Assembly: GCF_037201815.1 (NCBI RefSeq)
Contig: NZ_CP147407.1
Location: forward strand, 3,728,723-3,792,722
Direction: 5' to 3'
Length of the DNA stretch: 64,000 nucleotides
Origin: Metabacillus sp. FJAT-52054
GTDB taxonomy: Bacteria > Bacillota > Bacilli > Bacillales > Bacillaceae
The position numbers and the translations under genes were made by a program. How positions within the stretch are numbered: the stretch's first letter is position 1; each line of letters begins with the position of its first letter. The notes beneath the pieces are model-generated. The model was given only the letters and a program-made list of their open reading frames with translations. It had not been told where the DNA came from and made no database searches. Positions 1 to 8,603 of the stretch are shown one piece after another.

Positions 1-376
1 AAAATTCGAACGATTCGTACCTAATTATCTCCTCTTTGCTAAACTCATCCCATCTAATCACTTCATTTCCCTTAATGTGTAAATAATATATAAACTCATC
101 TATGTATTCAATCACTATGTATTCCCTTGATAGACCGAGCTTCCTATATTTTTCTGTGTTTTTCACTACCGAGGCATGATCCTCATTTTCAATTCCAAGC
201 ACTTCAACCCCGCAAATACCTCCTGAACCATATTTTCTAATAAACTCTCTATATTCAATAGGAAAATTACAGTTTAATTTCTGTTCAGCATTACATATAG
301 ACATTTCAGAGATTCCACCCGTAAAATCACCTTTTTCTTGATATGCATGAATCATTGCTTTAATTTTTTCATTCAT
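1..376 (-). CDS. SMI1/KNR4 (SUKH) family immunity protein, C-terminus off the window
   Basis: The minus-strand reading frame starts at an ATG (374-376) preceded by AGGTGAAAGT, a good ribosome binding site, and runs open off the left edge (about 125 codons visible). The sequence shows the SUKH pattern: an N-terminal helix with a CNAEQKLNCNFPIEYREF-like segment, then a KYGSGGICGVEVLG strand region. SUKH proteins are cytosolic immunity factors that bind and neutralise nuclease-type polymorphic toxins. It lies downstream of an LXG nuclease toxin and two other immunity-type genes, so it is inferred to belong to the immunity array of that locus. The cognate toxin is not certain. Confidence 0.75.
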   Translation of the reverse strand, partial: MNEKIKAMIHAYQEKGDFTGGISEMSICNAEQKLNCNFPIEYREFIRKYGSGGICGVEVLGIENEDHASVVKNTEKYRKLGLSREYIVIEYIDEFIYYLHIKGNEVIRWDEFSKEEIIRYESFEF

Positions 377-442
377 ACTTTCACCTCATAGGCCTGGTGG
401 CTGCTACCCATCTCATTTTTCAACCGAATCAATTTTAAAGTT

Positions 443-943
443 TTATGAAATCTGAACTGGTGTCAATGGAATAACATCACAGTGATCCATGGAGAATTTC
501 TTTAAAAGATCAAGAGCTGTTTTCGTAACTACTAATTCACCTTTTGCTGACAAACAAAAATGATGTCCTGACCAATTTTTATAGGTTTGACCTTCTACAT
601 CTATTGTTCCAAGCGGGATCCATCTATAGAAGGCCGGGATCGCTATATCCGGCTGCCGTTCTTTGAATTCGTCTGAGGCTGTAATTAAGCAGGGTTCTAT
701 TTTGCAGTCTTTTAAATGGCTATTCCTTAATGCTTCTTCCAGCCTGCTGGATATGATAAAGGCAGGCGTCGCCTCTGCTAGATCATCTCCAAGCCAGCCT
801 TGGAATTCATAATGCAAAAACTGAATCTTTCCGGAGATTCCCTCTCTTTTCACGTTTTCTGCTGATCCATAAACCGTTTGTTCACCGTGGTTGCCGGATA
901 CTTCAGGCTCAAGAAAATATAACTCAACCATTTCATTAGTCAT
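443..943 (-). CDS. Predicted immunity protein of the LXG toxin locus (DUF1629/Imm11-like)
   Basis: Complete 166-aa soluble protein with no signal peptide or membrane segment. The middle (about residues 55-135) has the pattern FIISSRLEEALR ... PAFYRWIPLGTID, resembling proteins of the DUF1629/Imm11/Imm43 type found beside polymorphic toxins; this is recalled similarity, not a search. It sits between two SUKH immunity genes in the same orientation. Its leader is odd: AGGTGAAAGT followed by ATG opens a 5-codon out-of-frame mini-ORF that overlaps the real ATG, and the same 20-bp leader precedes the neighbouring SUKH gene at 376. Function as immunity protein is inferred from context. Confidence 0.6.
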   Translation of the reverse strand: MTNEMVELYFLEPEVSGNHGEQTVYGSAENVKREGISGKIQFLHYEFQGWLGDDLAEATPAFIISSRLEEALRNSHLKDCKIEPCLITASDEFKERQPDIAIPAFYRWIPLGTIDVEGQTYKNWSGHHFCLSAKGELVVTKTALDLLKKFSMDHCDVIPLTPVQIS

Positions 944-1044
944 TGCTATTCATACTTTCACCTCATACAGTCTCATGTAAACTTGCTCGTAAAGGGCATA
1001 AATCATAAAAAAACTGCTGATTAACAGCAGTCTTTAAGAATATT

Positions 1045-1671
1045 CTAATTTAACTCCAAAGTTTCTCCTATAACCCCTAGCTTTTCGACTAGCTTTTTAG
1101 CTTTCCCGTAAGGGTATCCATCAACTAGAGTATAAGGAACATTTTTTGACCCCTTTAACAATTCGGCTGAAGAGATATCAATTCCTAAAACAGTCTTAAT
1201 TTTTATTAAGTCTTTTATTCCATTAGCAGGAACAGTTTTCAATATAATTTTGCATTCATCTGTTGATGTTGCTTGCAAAGTCTCGCTTTTACAGCCAGTT
1301 TTAATCCACTCTTTAAAGTCTGCCGAAATTTCATTGCCATGAACCGGATCCATAGTGCCGGAATCAACTCTTATTACTCGATTGTCTTCCCTAATTTGCT
1401 TCATGAGGAATACATTTCCTCCGCCGTCGTCTCCTATAGCTACATATCCCTTTGCATACTCATCTACTTCCCAAGTTTCATTTCGTTCTTCAATGTCCTC
1501 AGTACCGTAAATTGCAATACCTCCACCTATTGAGAAACCGTTTGTTTGCTTTAAAAATTGTCTATATTCATCAGGGAGCTGACCAGACATTGATTGTTCT
1601 ATTTTCTGTATTTCGGATTCACTGCCTGGTGAGTTGAGTATTAGATTAGGAATGTTTGAGAGATCAATCAT
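1045..1671 (-). CDS. SUKH (SMI1/KNR4) immunity protein with a ribosomal L7/L12-like C-terminal domain
   Basis: 208 aa, soluble. Residues about 15-125 have the SUKH pattern (SEIQKIEQSMSGQLPDEYRQ, then YVAIGDDGGGNVFLM and a DFKEWI end). Residues about 138-208 read like the C-terminal domain of ribosomal protein L7/L12 (KIILKTVPANGIKDLIKIK ... GYPYGKAKKLVEKLGVIGET). The start codon overlaps the stop of the LXG nuclease toxin by 4 bases (ATGA), the usual arrangement for a cognate immunity gene translated with its toxin. It probably binds the SHH nuclease domain in the producing cell. The two-domain architecture is read directly; the pairing with the toxin is inferred from coupling. Confidence 0.75.
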   Translation of the reverse strand: MIDLSNIPNLILNSPGSESEIQKIEQSMSGQLPDEYRQFLKQTNGFSIGGGIAIYGTEDIEERNETWEVDEYAKGYVAIGDDGGGNVFLMKQIREDNRVIRVDSGTMDPVHGNEISADFKEWIKTGCKSETLQATSTDECKIILKTVPANGIKDLIKIKTVLGIDISSAELLKGSKNVPYTLVDGYPYGKAKKLVEKLGVIGETLELN

Positions 1672-3479
1672 TTCGTGAAACCTCCTAGGTCATCAAAATA
1701 TTTATATGCGTCCCTTGTGACTTTTCTTGCAGTTTTTTCAGCAACTCCAGCTTCTATCATTTCTTTATAACTTATGTTAAATTCGCTTCTAATATCAGTT
1801 TCAAATCCCATTACTTTTCTTCTTTGTCTTTGGAGAGCAGAAATTTTCGCATGAGGAAAACCTGAACTAGATGGCAAAAGAACAGCTGGAGCTTTCTTTT
1901 CGTTATATTCAATCCCTTCTTTTATAGCCCATCTTTTAGCCCATTCATTTTGAATAGGATGGTGAGACTGTACTCTTTTGTCGGCAGCAATATTCTTATG
2001 TCCTGGTGCCCTATTTACACCAGGGCTTAAATAACCATGTTCATCTATATCTTTTGCAAAATATCCTCCTGGCCTTTTTGCGAATCCTCTTTGTTCTATT
2101 CTTTCCAGAGGACTCTTAAGTGCTTCAGCCTTAACCAATAAAATCTCTTTTATTTTGTGGTCATTAAAAACATTAGTAGGAATTTTTCCGGGTATACCTA
2201 CAAAAGCGGGTGATGTACCGTAATTAATATTAAAGTTCTCAGTAAAATTCACAGCAGCTTTGCTAACTTTATTCACTCCTGTTTTAGCTGCAATTTTAGC
2301 AACATTCCCCACCTTCGCAGCCGCACCACTCTTCGCCGCAGCCCCAAATCCCTTCGTTCCCACAACCGAGGTCCCCACAGTTCCCAATGCATAGCTGATC
2401 CAGCGGGATCTGGAGTTGGCGTCTCCGTTGATGACGTCGCGGGTCCAGGATTCTTCGATGGCTTTGGACATGATGCTGTATGTGTCGACTGGGTGGATGA
2501 TGGAATTGCCCATAGCCCCGAAGGTTTCCTGGGGTTTGGTGACCATGTCTTTGATGCCGACTACGAAGTCTTTGCCCGCGAGGTAGAAGCCGTCTTTTAT
2601 TCCGTCTGCTATTTCGCGGTCCCGCTTGTAGCTTTCATATCGTTTTACGTTGCTCATCTGTTCGTCGGTCAGGTTTTTGTATCCTATTTGTTTGGCAATT
2701 TCGAGATATTCGTCTTGGGAAAGTTTATAGACATCGAGTTTGCTTTTTAATTCCTTGATTTCTCTCGCTTTAAATTCTTTGTTTTTCGCTTCTACGAAGA
2801 CTAATGCATTCCGGTCAGCCTGAGCGATGTCTTTATATACATTTCCGCTCCTGAATGCAGCGGCATCGAATCCCATTGGATTTACGCCTTTTGCGCCTTT
2901 AGTGGCTCCAGTCAGCTGGGTGTAGAAGTTTTTGATGAGCACCTGATTCATTTCAGAGACTGCATAATCGTCTGTGAGAGAAATATCTACTTTATGCATA
3001 TCTTCAGTGGTCTCAACGGAATTTTTGGAGGCTTTATGTATGTTTACTTCAAATGATTTGGAAGAGAATACCTCCAATGAAAGGATGTCGTTGATGCCTG
3101 ACAAGATTCGGGTAAGGTCTTCTTTTTGCGCTTCAACCATTTGCCTTGATTTTTCAATCGAGTTTCGCAGCTCTCCCTCCAGGAATTCCTCTCGAATGAA
3201 GGTTTTTTGAGCGAGACTGGAGTCCTCCATTTTCCCTTCGATGCTCCCAATAAAAGCGAGCTGCATAGTAATAAAATCCAACCATTTTCCAACGAGGACC
3301 GTGTGCTCCTGGTAGAAGCTTTTAATTGCTTCGGCTCCATTCCCCTGGAATTCTTCATCCTGGATAATGGCCGTGTACTTTTCATTAAGAGACTGCAGCT
3401 GCACGGCAAGGTTTTTATATTGTTCCGCACGTTCGTTCATTGTCGTCAGCAAGGCTTCTGAATCATATACGTTCGGCAT
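1668..3479 (-). CDS. LXG-domain type VII secretion toxin with SHH-type HNH/endonuclease VII-like C-terminal nuclease
   Basis: 603 aa. The N-terminal ~200 residues form a long helical LXG-type export domain (YDSEALLTTMNERAEQYKNL ..., with GNGAEAIKSFYQEH in place of a WxG turn). A hydrophobic Gly/Ala linker covers about 365-405. The C-terminal ~130 residues hold a VQSHHPIQNEWAKRW motif (His-His near 504-505), typical of the Tox-SHH branch of HNH/endonuclease VII toxins. LXG proteins are exported by the ESX/Yuk type VII system and kill neighbours. The gene lies 23 bp after a small partner gene and overlaps its SUKH immunity gene. The nuclease assignment rests on the SHH motif; no secretion machinery is in the window. 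Confidence 0.85.
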   Translation of the reverse strand: MPNVYDSEALLTTMNERAEQYKNLAVQLQSLNEKYTAIIQDEEFQGNGAEAIKSFYQEHTVLVGKWLDFITMQLAFIGSIEGKMEDSSLAQKTFIREEFLEGELRNSIEKSRQMVEAQKEDLTRILSGINDILSLEVFSSKSFEVNIHKASKNSVETTEDMHKVDISLTDDYAVSEMNQVLIKNFYTQLTGATKGAKGVNPMGFDAAAFRSGNVYKDIAQADRNALVFVEAKNKEFKAREIKELKSKLDVYKLSQDEYLEIAKQIGYKNLTDEQMSNVKRYESYKRDREIADGIKDGFYLAGKDFVVGIKDMVTKPQETFGAMGNSIIHPVDTYSIMSKAIEESWTRDVINGDANSRSRWISYALGTVGTSVVGTKGFGAAAKSGAAAKVGNVAKIAAKTGVNKVSKAAVNFTENFNINYGTSPAFVGIPGKIPTNVFNDHKIKEILLVKAEALKSPLERIEQRGFAKRPGGYFAKDIDEHGYLSPGVNRAPGHKNIAADKRVQSHHPIQNEWAKRWAIKEGIEYNEKKAPAVLLPSSSGFPHAKISALQRQRRKVMGFETDIRSEFNISYKEMIEAGVAEKTARKVTRDAYKYFDDLGGFTK

Positions 3480-3502
3480 GAATCACGCTTACCTTTCCTC
3501 AT

Positions 3503-3790
3503 TTATTTTAGCGGGCCCATTGGCAAATGGGTAATCGACTCATCCTGTTCCCGGAGGTAATCGATGTTCGCCCTCGTATCCTCAATGTTCTTTTGAACCG
3601 CCCTCTTGTATTCTTCAATCATGTTATGAATCTCATTCTCACGCTTGATCCACTCCGCAGTTAAGCGAAGTTTGTTTTCTCCGAGCAATTCTGTAGAGGG
3701 AAGCGGAAGATTGAGCTGCTCAAGCGTCTGGCTTATTTGATTAAGCTGATCCACGACATCCGCATGCTTCAGTTTAATAAGGGTTTCCAC
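3503..3790 (-). CDS. Small helical LXG-associated protein (YwqI-like partner)
   Basis: 95-aa protein with no signal peptide, predicted mostly helical and rich in charged residues. It sits directly upstream of the LXG nuclease toxin. LXG effectors are commonly exported with one or two small alpha-helical partners encoded just before them (YwqH/YwqI types), which fits size and position. A mutated partial copy of this gene plus its upstream region is found near 9.3 kb. The contiguous upstream DNA (3791-3886) is shared by both copies and presumably holds the promoter. Partner function is inferred. Confidence 0.65.
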   Translation of the reverse strand: METLIKLKHADVVDQLNQISQTLEQLNLPLPSTELLGENKLRLTAEWIKRENEIHNMIEEYKRAVQKNIEDTRANIDYLREQDESITHLPMGPLK

Positions 3791-4070
3791 TCATCCGCAC
3801 CTGCCTTCCATTTTCTATCTTTATCTACATTAAATTCTATCATTTTTTTCCAATTTACCCAATTGGAAGAAAGTCCTTATTTGGTGAGAGATACGACAAA
3901 ATATAGTCTTATATAACCAATATGCTTCGATTCATTCTCGTAATCTGTATGATTTTCAACCCACTAATGAAGCGGTAAGATAGCGTGTCTTTTTAAGTTC
4001 GCTAGGAATATAAGAGGATAGGGGATGCAATGAAGGTGGAGGTGGATGGACGGAAAAGTAGATAAACGTC
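3791..4070. other. Intergenic region upstream of the first LXG operon
   Basis: 280 bases with no convincing gene. Bases 3791-3886 are conserved in the relic at 9373-9470 (shared tracts include CCCAATTGG and AGAAAGTCCTTATTT), so this part probably carries the promoter and leader of the minus-strand LXG operon. No clear -35/-10 pair was identified. Confidence 0.4.
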
Positions 4071-4103
4071 AAAAAGCGTCGAGAACCCTCCCGACGCTTC
4101 TTT
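4071..4103 (-). terminator. Rho-independent terminator that resembles the local REP element
   Basis: On the minus strand, AAGCGTCG and CGACGCTT (8-bp stem, 10-base loop) are followed by a short T run, just past the stop of the last gene of the glycine-zipper LXG operon. The loop, GGAGGGTTCT, and flanks match the 27-bp REP-like palindrome found elsewhere in the window with only a few differences. Confidence 0.65.
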
Positions 4104-4119
4104 ATAAGAAACTTTTACT

Positions 4120-4551
4120 CTATTTCAAGGCAATCAAAATATACTGCTGAAGCTCCTCAGCTAGAAGATGATAGCCCTTTTGTGCAGCCTCATCCCAAGT
4201 GTGAACTTCACTTGGAATTTCTTTCTTTTGAATAAAATCAAAGAACTGAATTTCCTCTCTTAATTGAACAAGAATCTCATCATCACTGTTTTGAGCATCG
4301 ATAAAATCCTGTACTGTTAACTTTTCATAGAGAAACATTAGTCTTCCGTCTGCATCATAATTCCAATCACTTAGCCATTTTCCAAACCGGTACTCCTCTT
4401 TAACGGTTTCAAATTTTAATTCCATATAAGGAATCAATTTTTCATAGACCTTATCTTGTAAGGAGTATTCTTTATGTAAGCTGCGCAGGTTGTCCATCGT
4501 TTCTTGGTTTGTATTGTTTTTTATGTTGAATAAGTGTTTGAGAAAGGACAT
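4120..4551 (-). CDS. Hypothetical soluble protein at the end of the glycine-zipper LXG operon
   Basis: 143 aa, acidic, helical, no signal peptide or membrane segment. I do not recognise a family. It starts 12 bases after the preceding membrane protein gene and is followed by a terminator, so it is the last gene of a seven-gene unit (8990 to 4120). Position suggests an accessory or immunity role for the pore-type LXG toxin; alternatively it may be a passenger. Confidence 0.6.
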   Translation of the reverse strand: MSFLKHLFNIKNNTNQETMDNLRSLHKEYSLQDKVYEKLIPYMELKFETVKEEYRFGKWLSDWNYDADGRLMFLYEKLTVQDFIDAQNSDDEILVQLREEIQFFDFIQKKEIPSEVHTWDEAAQKGYHLLAEELQQYILIALK

Positions 4552-4562
4552 GATATCCCCCT

Positions 4563-5507
4563 TTAATGTTTTGGCGATGGTTTTATTTTAATGATAAATG
4601 CTAATAGGACGATTAAAATCTGGAACTGAGCCCAGAACAAAACCATCATGAACCACCGATAATCTTGCCACATTTGTACATTGACTAAAAACAGAATAAT
4701 TATTCCAAGAAGAACAAGACTGCTGTTTCTTAAGAAAGGAAGAGCCCCAAACTTCGCCTCGTTTTTTTGGTCTCCGGCTGAGGTTAATAACGACTTGATA
4801 TCCGACTGGACCATGTTCAAATAGCCCGTTACAGAAGAACTCAAAAACAAAACATCCGACTTATCCGTTTCAATCAGCCATAATGTGTTACCTGAAGGAA
4901 TAAAGGCAGTTCCATACAGATTATGCTGCATGTCAGTTGTTTTACTCAAGGCAACAGAATTAATCTGCCTCTCGTTCCTTAAAAAGTCTTTTAGAAATAA
5001 TTGGTTCGTCTCAGATAAATGAGGATCACGCATCATATCAAGGTACTCTTGTTCAGGCATGAGGTGAATGCCATTGTAATAGGCTGTACTGACTTTTACA
5101 TTAACCTTTAAATCATTGATTTCAGAGCTTTCATCCAGCTTAAAAAAATTGCTTAGTTCCTTTATTATATTCACATTTGTTTGTTTGAACGAATAAGAAT
5201 AATAACCATGTTGAACAGTTTCGCAAAGCCACTTTTTATTTCTGAATGAATTGAAAAATAACCGTTGAGAGAAGTTTGGCTGTTCCATTTTCATTCTATA
5301 AGTATAGGTATTGATTTGTTCCAAATAATCTCTTAATTCCCTATACCTTTCTCCAAAGTAAGAGCTGTCTGTTTCTTTTTTAATCTGTTTCAGTTTTTGA
5401 GCACTTATTTCATTTTCTTCAGCATAGCTTTTGAACAAATTATGTAATTTTAAAAGATGACAAACTTTTAGAATTTCTTCAGCAGAATAGGTGCTTATTT
5501 TCTCCAA
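4563..5507 (-). CDS. Candidate immunity/accessory protein with two C-terminal membrane segments
   Basis: 314 aa. Residues 1-245 are soluble and helical. The last ~65 residues contain two hydrophobic segments (FLRNSSLVLLGIIILFLVNV and FMMVLFWAQFQILIVLLAFI). The soluble part looks paralogous to the 260-aa protein encoded at 5930-6712: both open with MEK-S/T-EE-like helices ending in a short hydrophobic stretch, and both carry a late LWLIETDKSDVLFLS / VWWLDYNKVEEDKIYVLP strand pair. Between them lies a small membrane protein gene. Context suggests protection against, or chaperoning of, the glycine-zipper LXG protein. The family is not recognised; an EspG-like fold is possible but unproven. Confidence 0.6.
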   Translation of the reverse strand: MEKISTYSAEEILKVCHLLKLHNLFKSYAEENEISAQKLKQIKKETDSSYFGERYRELRDYLEQINTYTYRMKMEQPNFSQRLFFNSFRNKKWLCETVQHGYYSYSFKQTNVNIIKELSNFFKLDESSEINDLKVNVKVSTAYYNGIHLMPEQEYLDMMRDPHLSETNQLFLKDFLRNERQINSVALSKTTDMQHNLYGTAFIPSGNTLWLIETDKSDVLFLSSSVTGYLNMVQSDIKSLLTSAGDQKNEAKFGALPFLRNSSLVLLGIIILFLVNVQMWQDYRWFMMVLFWAQFQILIVLLAFIIKIKPSPKH

Positions 5508-5527
5508 AAGAACTCCTCCTTTCCTCT

Positions 5528-5914
5528 TTATTCACTAAACATGTATAACCCGCTTGCTAAAAATAGCTGCCACAAAAGCAGAAGGTAAAAAAGAATATGT
5601 AAGGGAAGCCTTATAAATAAGGGAAGCCTGTATAGTACATTGGTTGTATAATAATTCAAACCAGAAAAAGCAACAGCTAAAAATTCAAATAGATAGTTTG
5701 AAACTGTCCGTTTATTTTCAAATACATTCGTTTCATAAAGCCGCAAAATAGGCTTAGGAATGATAATTGAAAATAATGCAAAAATAGAGTTAATAAATAA
5801 GAGAAGCAATAGGATTGAACTTGGATAAGGAATGCCGTTACTGCCCATTAGGAGACTGACTAGCGTTAAAAACACCAGCCCGATTCCATATCCGTACGCC
5901 CTTTCTTTCACCAT
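5528..5914 (-). CDS. Small four-segment membrane protein, candidate immunity to a membrane-active LXG toxin
   Basis: 128 aa with about four hydrophobic segments (YGIGLVFLTLVSLLMGS, SSILLLLLFINSIFALFSII, a weaker one near residue 75, and LPLHILFYLLLLWQLFLAS). It lies between two paralogous genes in the LXG operon. Immunity proteins against pore-forming LXG toxins such as streptococcal TelE are integral membrane proteins, so this gene is the most likely immunity factor for the glycine-zipper toxin. That assignment is inference from size, topology and position. Confidence 0.65.
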   Translation of the reverse strand: MVKERAYGYGIGLVFLTLVSLLMGSNGIPYPSSILLLLLFINSIFALFSIIIPKPILRLYETNVFENKRTVSNYLFEFLAVAFSGLNYYTTNVLYRLPLFIRLPLHILFYLLLLWQLFLASGLYMFSE

Positions 5915-5929
5915 AAGAACCTCCTGAAC

Positions 5930-6712
5930 TTACCGCTTAAAATATTGATTCAAAGCATCCATTATCACGCTCATAAACTCTTTCACAGAGATTGGCAGTA
6001 CATATATTTTATCTTCTTCGACTTTATTATAATCTAACCACCATACATATCCATTCTCTATTAAATAAAACATGACAGAAGTCACGTTCAGTTCTTTTTG
6101 TGCAAAGTTTGAATCGAGGAAGGACAGGTTGTTAAATTCATAATGGTTTCTCTTGAAGTCTTCTAAAAAACGTTTTAGAGAATCCGGGACTTTGGATTGA
6201 AGAATTTGCTCGTGGGCTTCTTCATTAATAGTATGGAGCTGATTGAAAATTTCTTCAGTTAACAGCAGTTGTTCTAGCTTAGGATCTGCACTACTCGCAT
6301 TAATATGAAGAAATTCCTTCATTTCAGATTCTATATCACTTTCTATAGAAGACAGGCGAAAATGATGGATGCCATCACTAATATATTGAGCAACCACGTC
6401 AGACTTGCTTGCCTGATGAAGAAAAAGTACTTCTTGTCCGCTTACAAAACGAACTTTCTTTTTTGAATGAGCGATTAAGGTAATAAGATTTTCAAGTCCC
6501 TCAGGAACAGAAGAATCTCTTTCTGGATCCCAAAATCCTTTTATCTTTAACGAAGCTTCAATATTTTGAGCATAATCGCCCAATAAGTCTTGATTCATCA
6601 GTACTTCCTTACTATTGAATACATCTGTAGCCATATCTTCAAAGCCGCATAAGGCCAAAACGGCAGCTAGTTCATCGGTCGTCAAAGAAATACTTTTTTC
6701 CATAAGTAGCAT
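5930..6712 (-). CDS. Candidate effector chaperone/immunity protein of the glycine-zipper LXG locus
   Basis: 260-aa soluble protein encoded 12 bases downstream of the LXG gene, with GGGGATG placed 5 bases before ATG. It is helical at the N-terminus with a long middle helix bundle and a late beta pair (VWWLDYNKVEEDKIYVLPIS). It seems paralogous to the soluble part of the 314-aa protein two genes later. Direct coupling to the toxin gene points to a dedicated chaperone or immunity role. No named family is recognised with confidence. Confidence 0.6.
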   Translation of the reverse strand: MLLMEKSISLTTDELAAVLALCGFEDMATDVFNSKEVLMNQDLLGDYAQNIEASLKIKGFWDPERDSSVPEGLENLITLIAHSKKKVRFVSGQEVLFLHQASKSDVVAQYISDGIHHFRLSSIESDIESEMKEFLHINASSADPKLEQLLLTEEIFNQLHTINEEAHEQILQSKVPDSLKRFLEDFKRNHYEFNNLSFLDSNFAQKELNVTSVMFYLIENGYVWWLDYNKVEEDKIYVLPISVKEFMSVIMDALNQYFKR

Positions 6713-6724
6713 ATACTCATCCCC

Positions 6725-8290
6725 TTATCTAAACAATCCTGATACCATATGCTGAAGGTCTTTACCTACATTATCCATTTTTTCGCTTATTTCTTTTCCT
6801 TTTTCCTCAACCCACTTTCCGGCTTTTCCGCCAGCTTCTTTTACTTTGTCTTCTAATGCGATTGAAGAGACAATGCCAATCCCTGCACCGACCGCTCCTC
6901 CGATGACGGTTCCGGGCCCAGGACAGATCATTGTCCCTATAAACGCCCCTCCGGCAGTTAAACCCGCTACCCCTGCATCCATTCCAAGTCCGGCTGCAAA
7001 TCTACCGTTCACTTCCGCCTTTGATTTATATTTGTTCTCATCACTTGCGAATTCACCTGCGTTGGTTGCTACAGAAACAGCTAGACCAACATAAGGTACC
7101 CTCTTTAATACACTTTTCCAGCTGGAAACCTTTACTTGTGACAACGTCTTGCCTATATCAATTGGGAACCTCCCATATTGAGCGGCCTTTGCTTCATCAA
7201 AAACGATGAACGGATGCGACTCCTTAAGAATCGTTAAAAAGTTTTTGGTAGTAGTATTAGGATGAAGGCCAATAATCTTTTTGAGTACTTTTGCAGGTGC
7301 ACTTCCAAATTGATCAAAATATTTGCTAATAAAATTAACCGGAACCTTTTCACCTTTTTTTAACGCTTTGTAAATGATTGAGGCGAGCCTTGAATCATAC
7401 TTTCCCCTTGAGTTCTGCTTCCAGGCTTCAGCAGCTTTAATCGCATATTTCCCATTGCCTTTCTCTTCGAAAACGAGCCTTCCTGAGGATAGAATCACGG
7501 CTGCCAGAGCCCCTCTTGTGGCATCTTTTATACCGACAAGCTTACTGGCTTTATCCAGGTAATCAGCTAATTTTCCTAAGAAAGTATTATCACCCTGCTC
7601 AATCGACAACTCCAATGCTGAATCCAAAAGCTCAGCAAGTTTATCATTTTCATCAAAGTACTTCTCAATCTTGTTCAATGTAGATTCTCTTAAAAAAACC
7701 CCGTCATTGCTCCATTCTTTAACCTGTGAAACAAGCCTCGCTATTTCACTCAAATCATTGTTTACATCTTTTATACTCTTGCTTGCTTTCTCATCCGTTT
7801 GATGAAGTTGATCAACTGTATCCTTCGTGTGTTTCTCTGCATTTGAAATGAAATTTTCCAGGATATCAAAGGATAGGGGAGGTGGGCTTACCAGATCATT
7901 AACGCTGCCAAGTTCCTTGTTGATCGAAGCGGTGATTGATTTAGCGGCAGACTCAAAGGAAGATAAACCGTTTTTTATCTCATGCACGAGAAAATCTTCC
8001 TGGATATATCCATTATGTGATTCAAATTCAGAAATCATCTCCATCACTTTATCCAGTTCATTTGTATAGGTGTCTAAAAATTGGTTAATCAGCATAATTA
8101 CAGGAAGGTGAACTTCCCGGAAGTTTGTTTTAATGGCATTTCCGCCTTGGCCTGAAAGGGCATCATCACTTAAAAAAACGACTTCGTTTAAGGCGTTCCG
8201 AACGTCCAGTACTCGTTTTTTCTCCTCTTTTTTTCTCGATAAGGAGTGATTCATAGTGGTTAAAACCTCTGACACATCAATGACTTTCAT
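6725..8290 (-). CDS. LXG-domain type VII effector with C-terminal glycine-zipper membrane domain
   Basis: 521 aa. Residues 1-~210 are the long helical LXG-type export region (MKVIDVSEVLTTMNHSLSRK ..., with LSGQGGNAIKTNFREVHLPV). The middle is helical. Residues about 425-480 form a glycine zipper (FAAGLGMDAGVAGLTAGGAF, then VIGGAVGAGIGIVSSIAL), followed by a charged amphipathic tail ending in MVSGLFR. Glycine-zipper LXG proteins such as TelE act by permeabilising membranes, so a pore-forming toxin is likely. It is preceded by YwqH-like and YwqI-like partner genes and followed by candidate immunity genes. No enzyme motif was seen. Confidence 0.8.
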   Translation of the reverse strand: MKVIDVSEVLTTMNHSLSRKKEEKKRVLDVRNALNEVVFLSDDALSGQGGNAIKTNFREVHLPVIMLINQFLDTYTNELDKVMEMISEFESHNGYIQEDFLVHEIKNGLSSFESAAKSITASINKELGSVNDLVSPPPLSFDILENFISNAEKHTKDTVDQLHQTDEKASKSIKDVNNDLSEIARLVSQVKEWSNDGVFLRESTLNKIEKYFDENDKLAELLDSALELSIEQGDNTFLGKLADYLDKASKLVGIKDATRGALAAVILSSGRLVFEEKGNGKYAIKAAEAWKQNSRGKYDSRLASIIYKALKKGEKVPVNFISKYFDQFGSAPAKVLKKIIGLHPNTTTKNFLTILKESHPFIVFDEAKAAQYGRFPIDIGKTLSQVKVSSWKSVLKRVPYVGLAVSVATNAGEFASDENKYKSKAEVNGRFAAGLGMDAGVAGLTAGGAFIGTMICPGPGTVIGGAVGAGIGIVSSIALEDKVKEAGGKAGKWVEEKGKEISEKMDNVGKDLQHMVSGLFR

Positions 8291-8315
8291 CTAAAAACAC
8301 CTTCCTGAAATTAAT

Positions 8316-8591
8316 TCAACTGCTGTACTCCATGGTTTTGGCTAATTGGCGTTCTTTTTCCGCATAATCAGTGATTTTTTGACTGGCGTCCCGTGAAATC
8401 TTGAGCAGCATTTCTTGATAGCTTTGCATCAGCTCGTAATAAGCTTGCTCTGTCTGTTCAATTTCCGTTTTGAGCTGAAGCCTTGAGTGGGAAAATGATA
8501 GCTCTTGTTTGTCTGTTTGAAGGTTTTGCACGGTGGTACTCAGCTTTCGCAGCGCTTCCTTAACTTCACTTTCAATAAGTTTTATTTCCAT
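8316..8591 (-). CDS. YwqI-like LXG partner protein (DUF5344-like)
   Basis: 91 aa, entirely helical: MEIKLIESEVKEALRKLSTT is followed by long amphipathic helices, with no signal peptide. In B. subtilis, ywqI lies between ywqH and the LXG gene ywqJ; this gene has the same position, size and character. Such proteins form a helical hairpin that binds the LXG domain for type VII export. It is spaced 12 bases from the upstream gene and 25 bases from the LXG gene. Confidence 0.75.
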   Translation of the reverse strand: MEIKLIESEVKEALRKLSTTVQNLQTDKQELSFSHSRLQLKTEIEQTEQAYYELMQSYQEMLLKISRDASQKITDYAEKERQLAKTMEYSS

Positions 8592-8603
8592 AGGTCACCT
8601 CTA

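Noticed and set aside
2493..3461. Several plus-strand open frames opposite the LXG nuclease gene
   Set aside because: They mirror the minus-strand codon pattern, lack ribosome binding sites and match nothing; shadows of the real gene.
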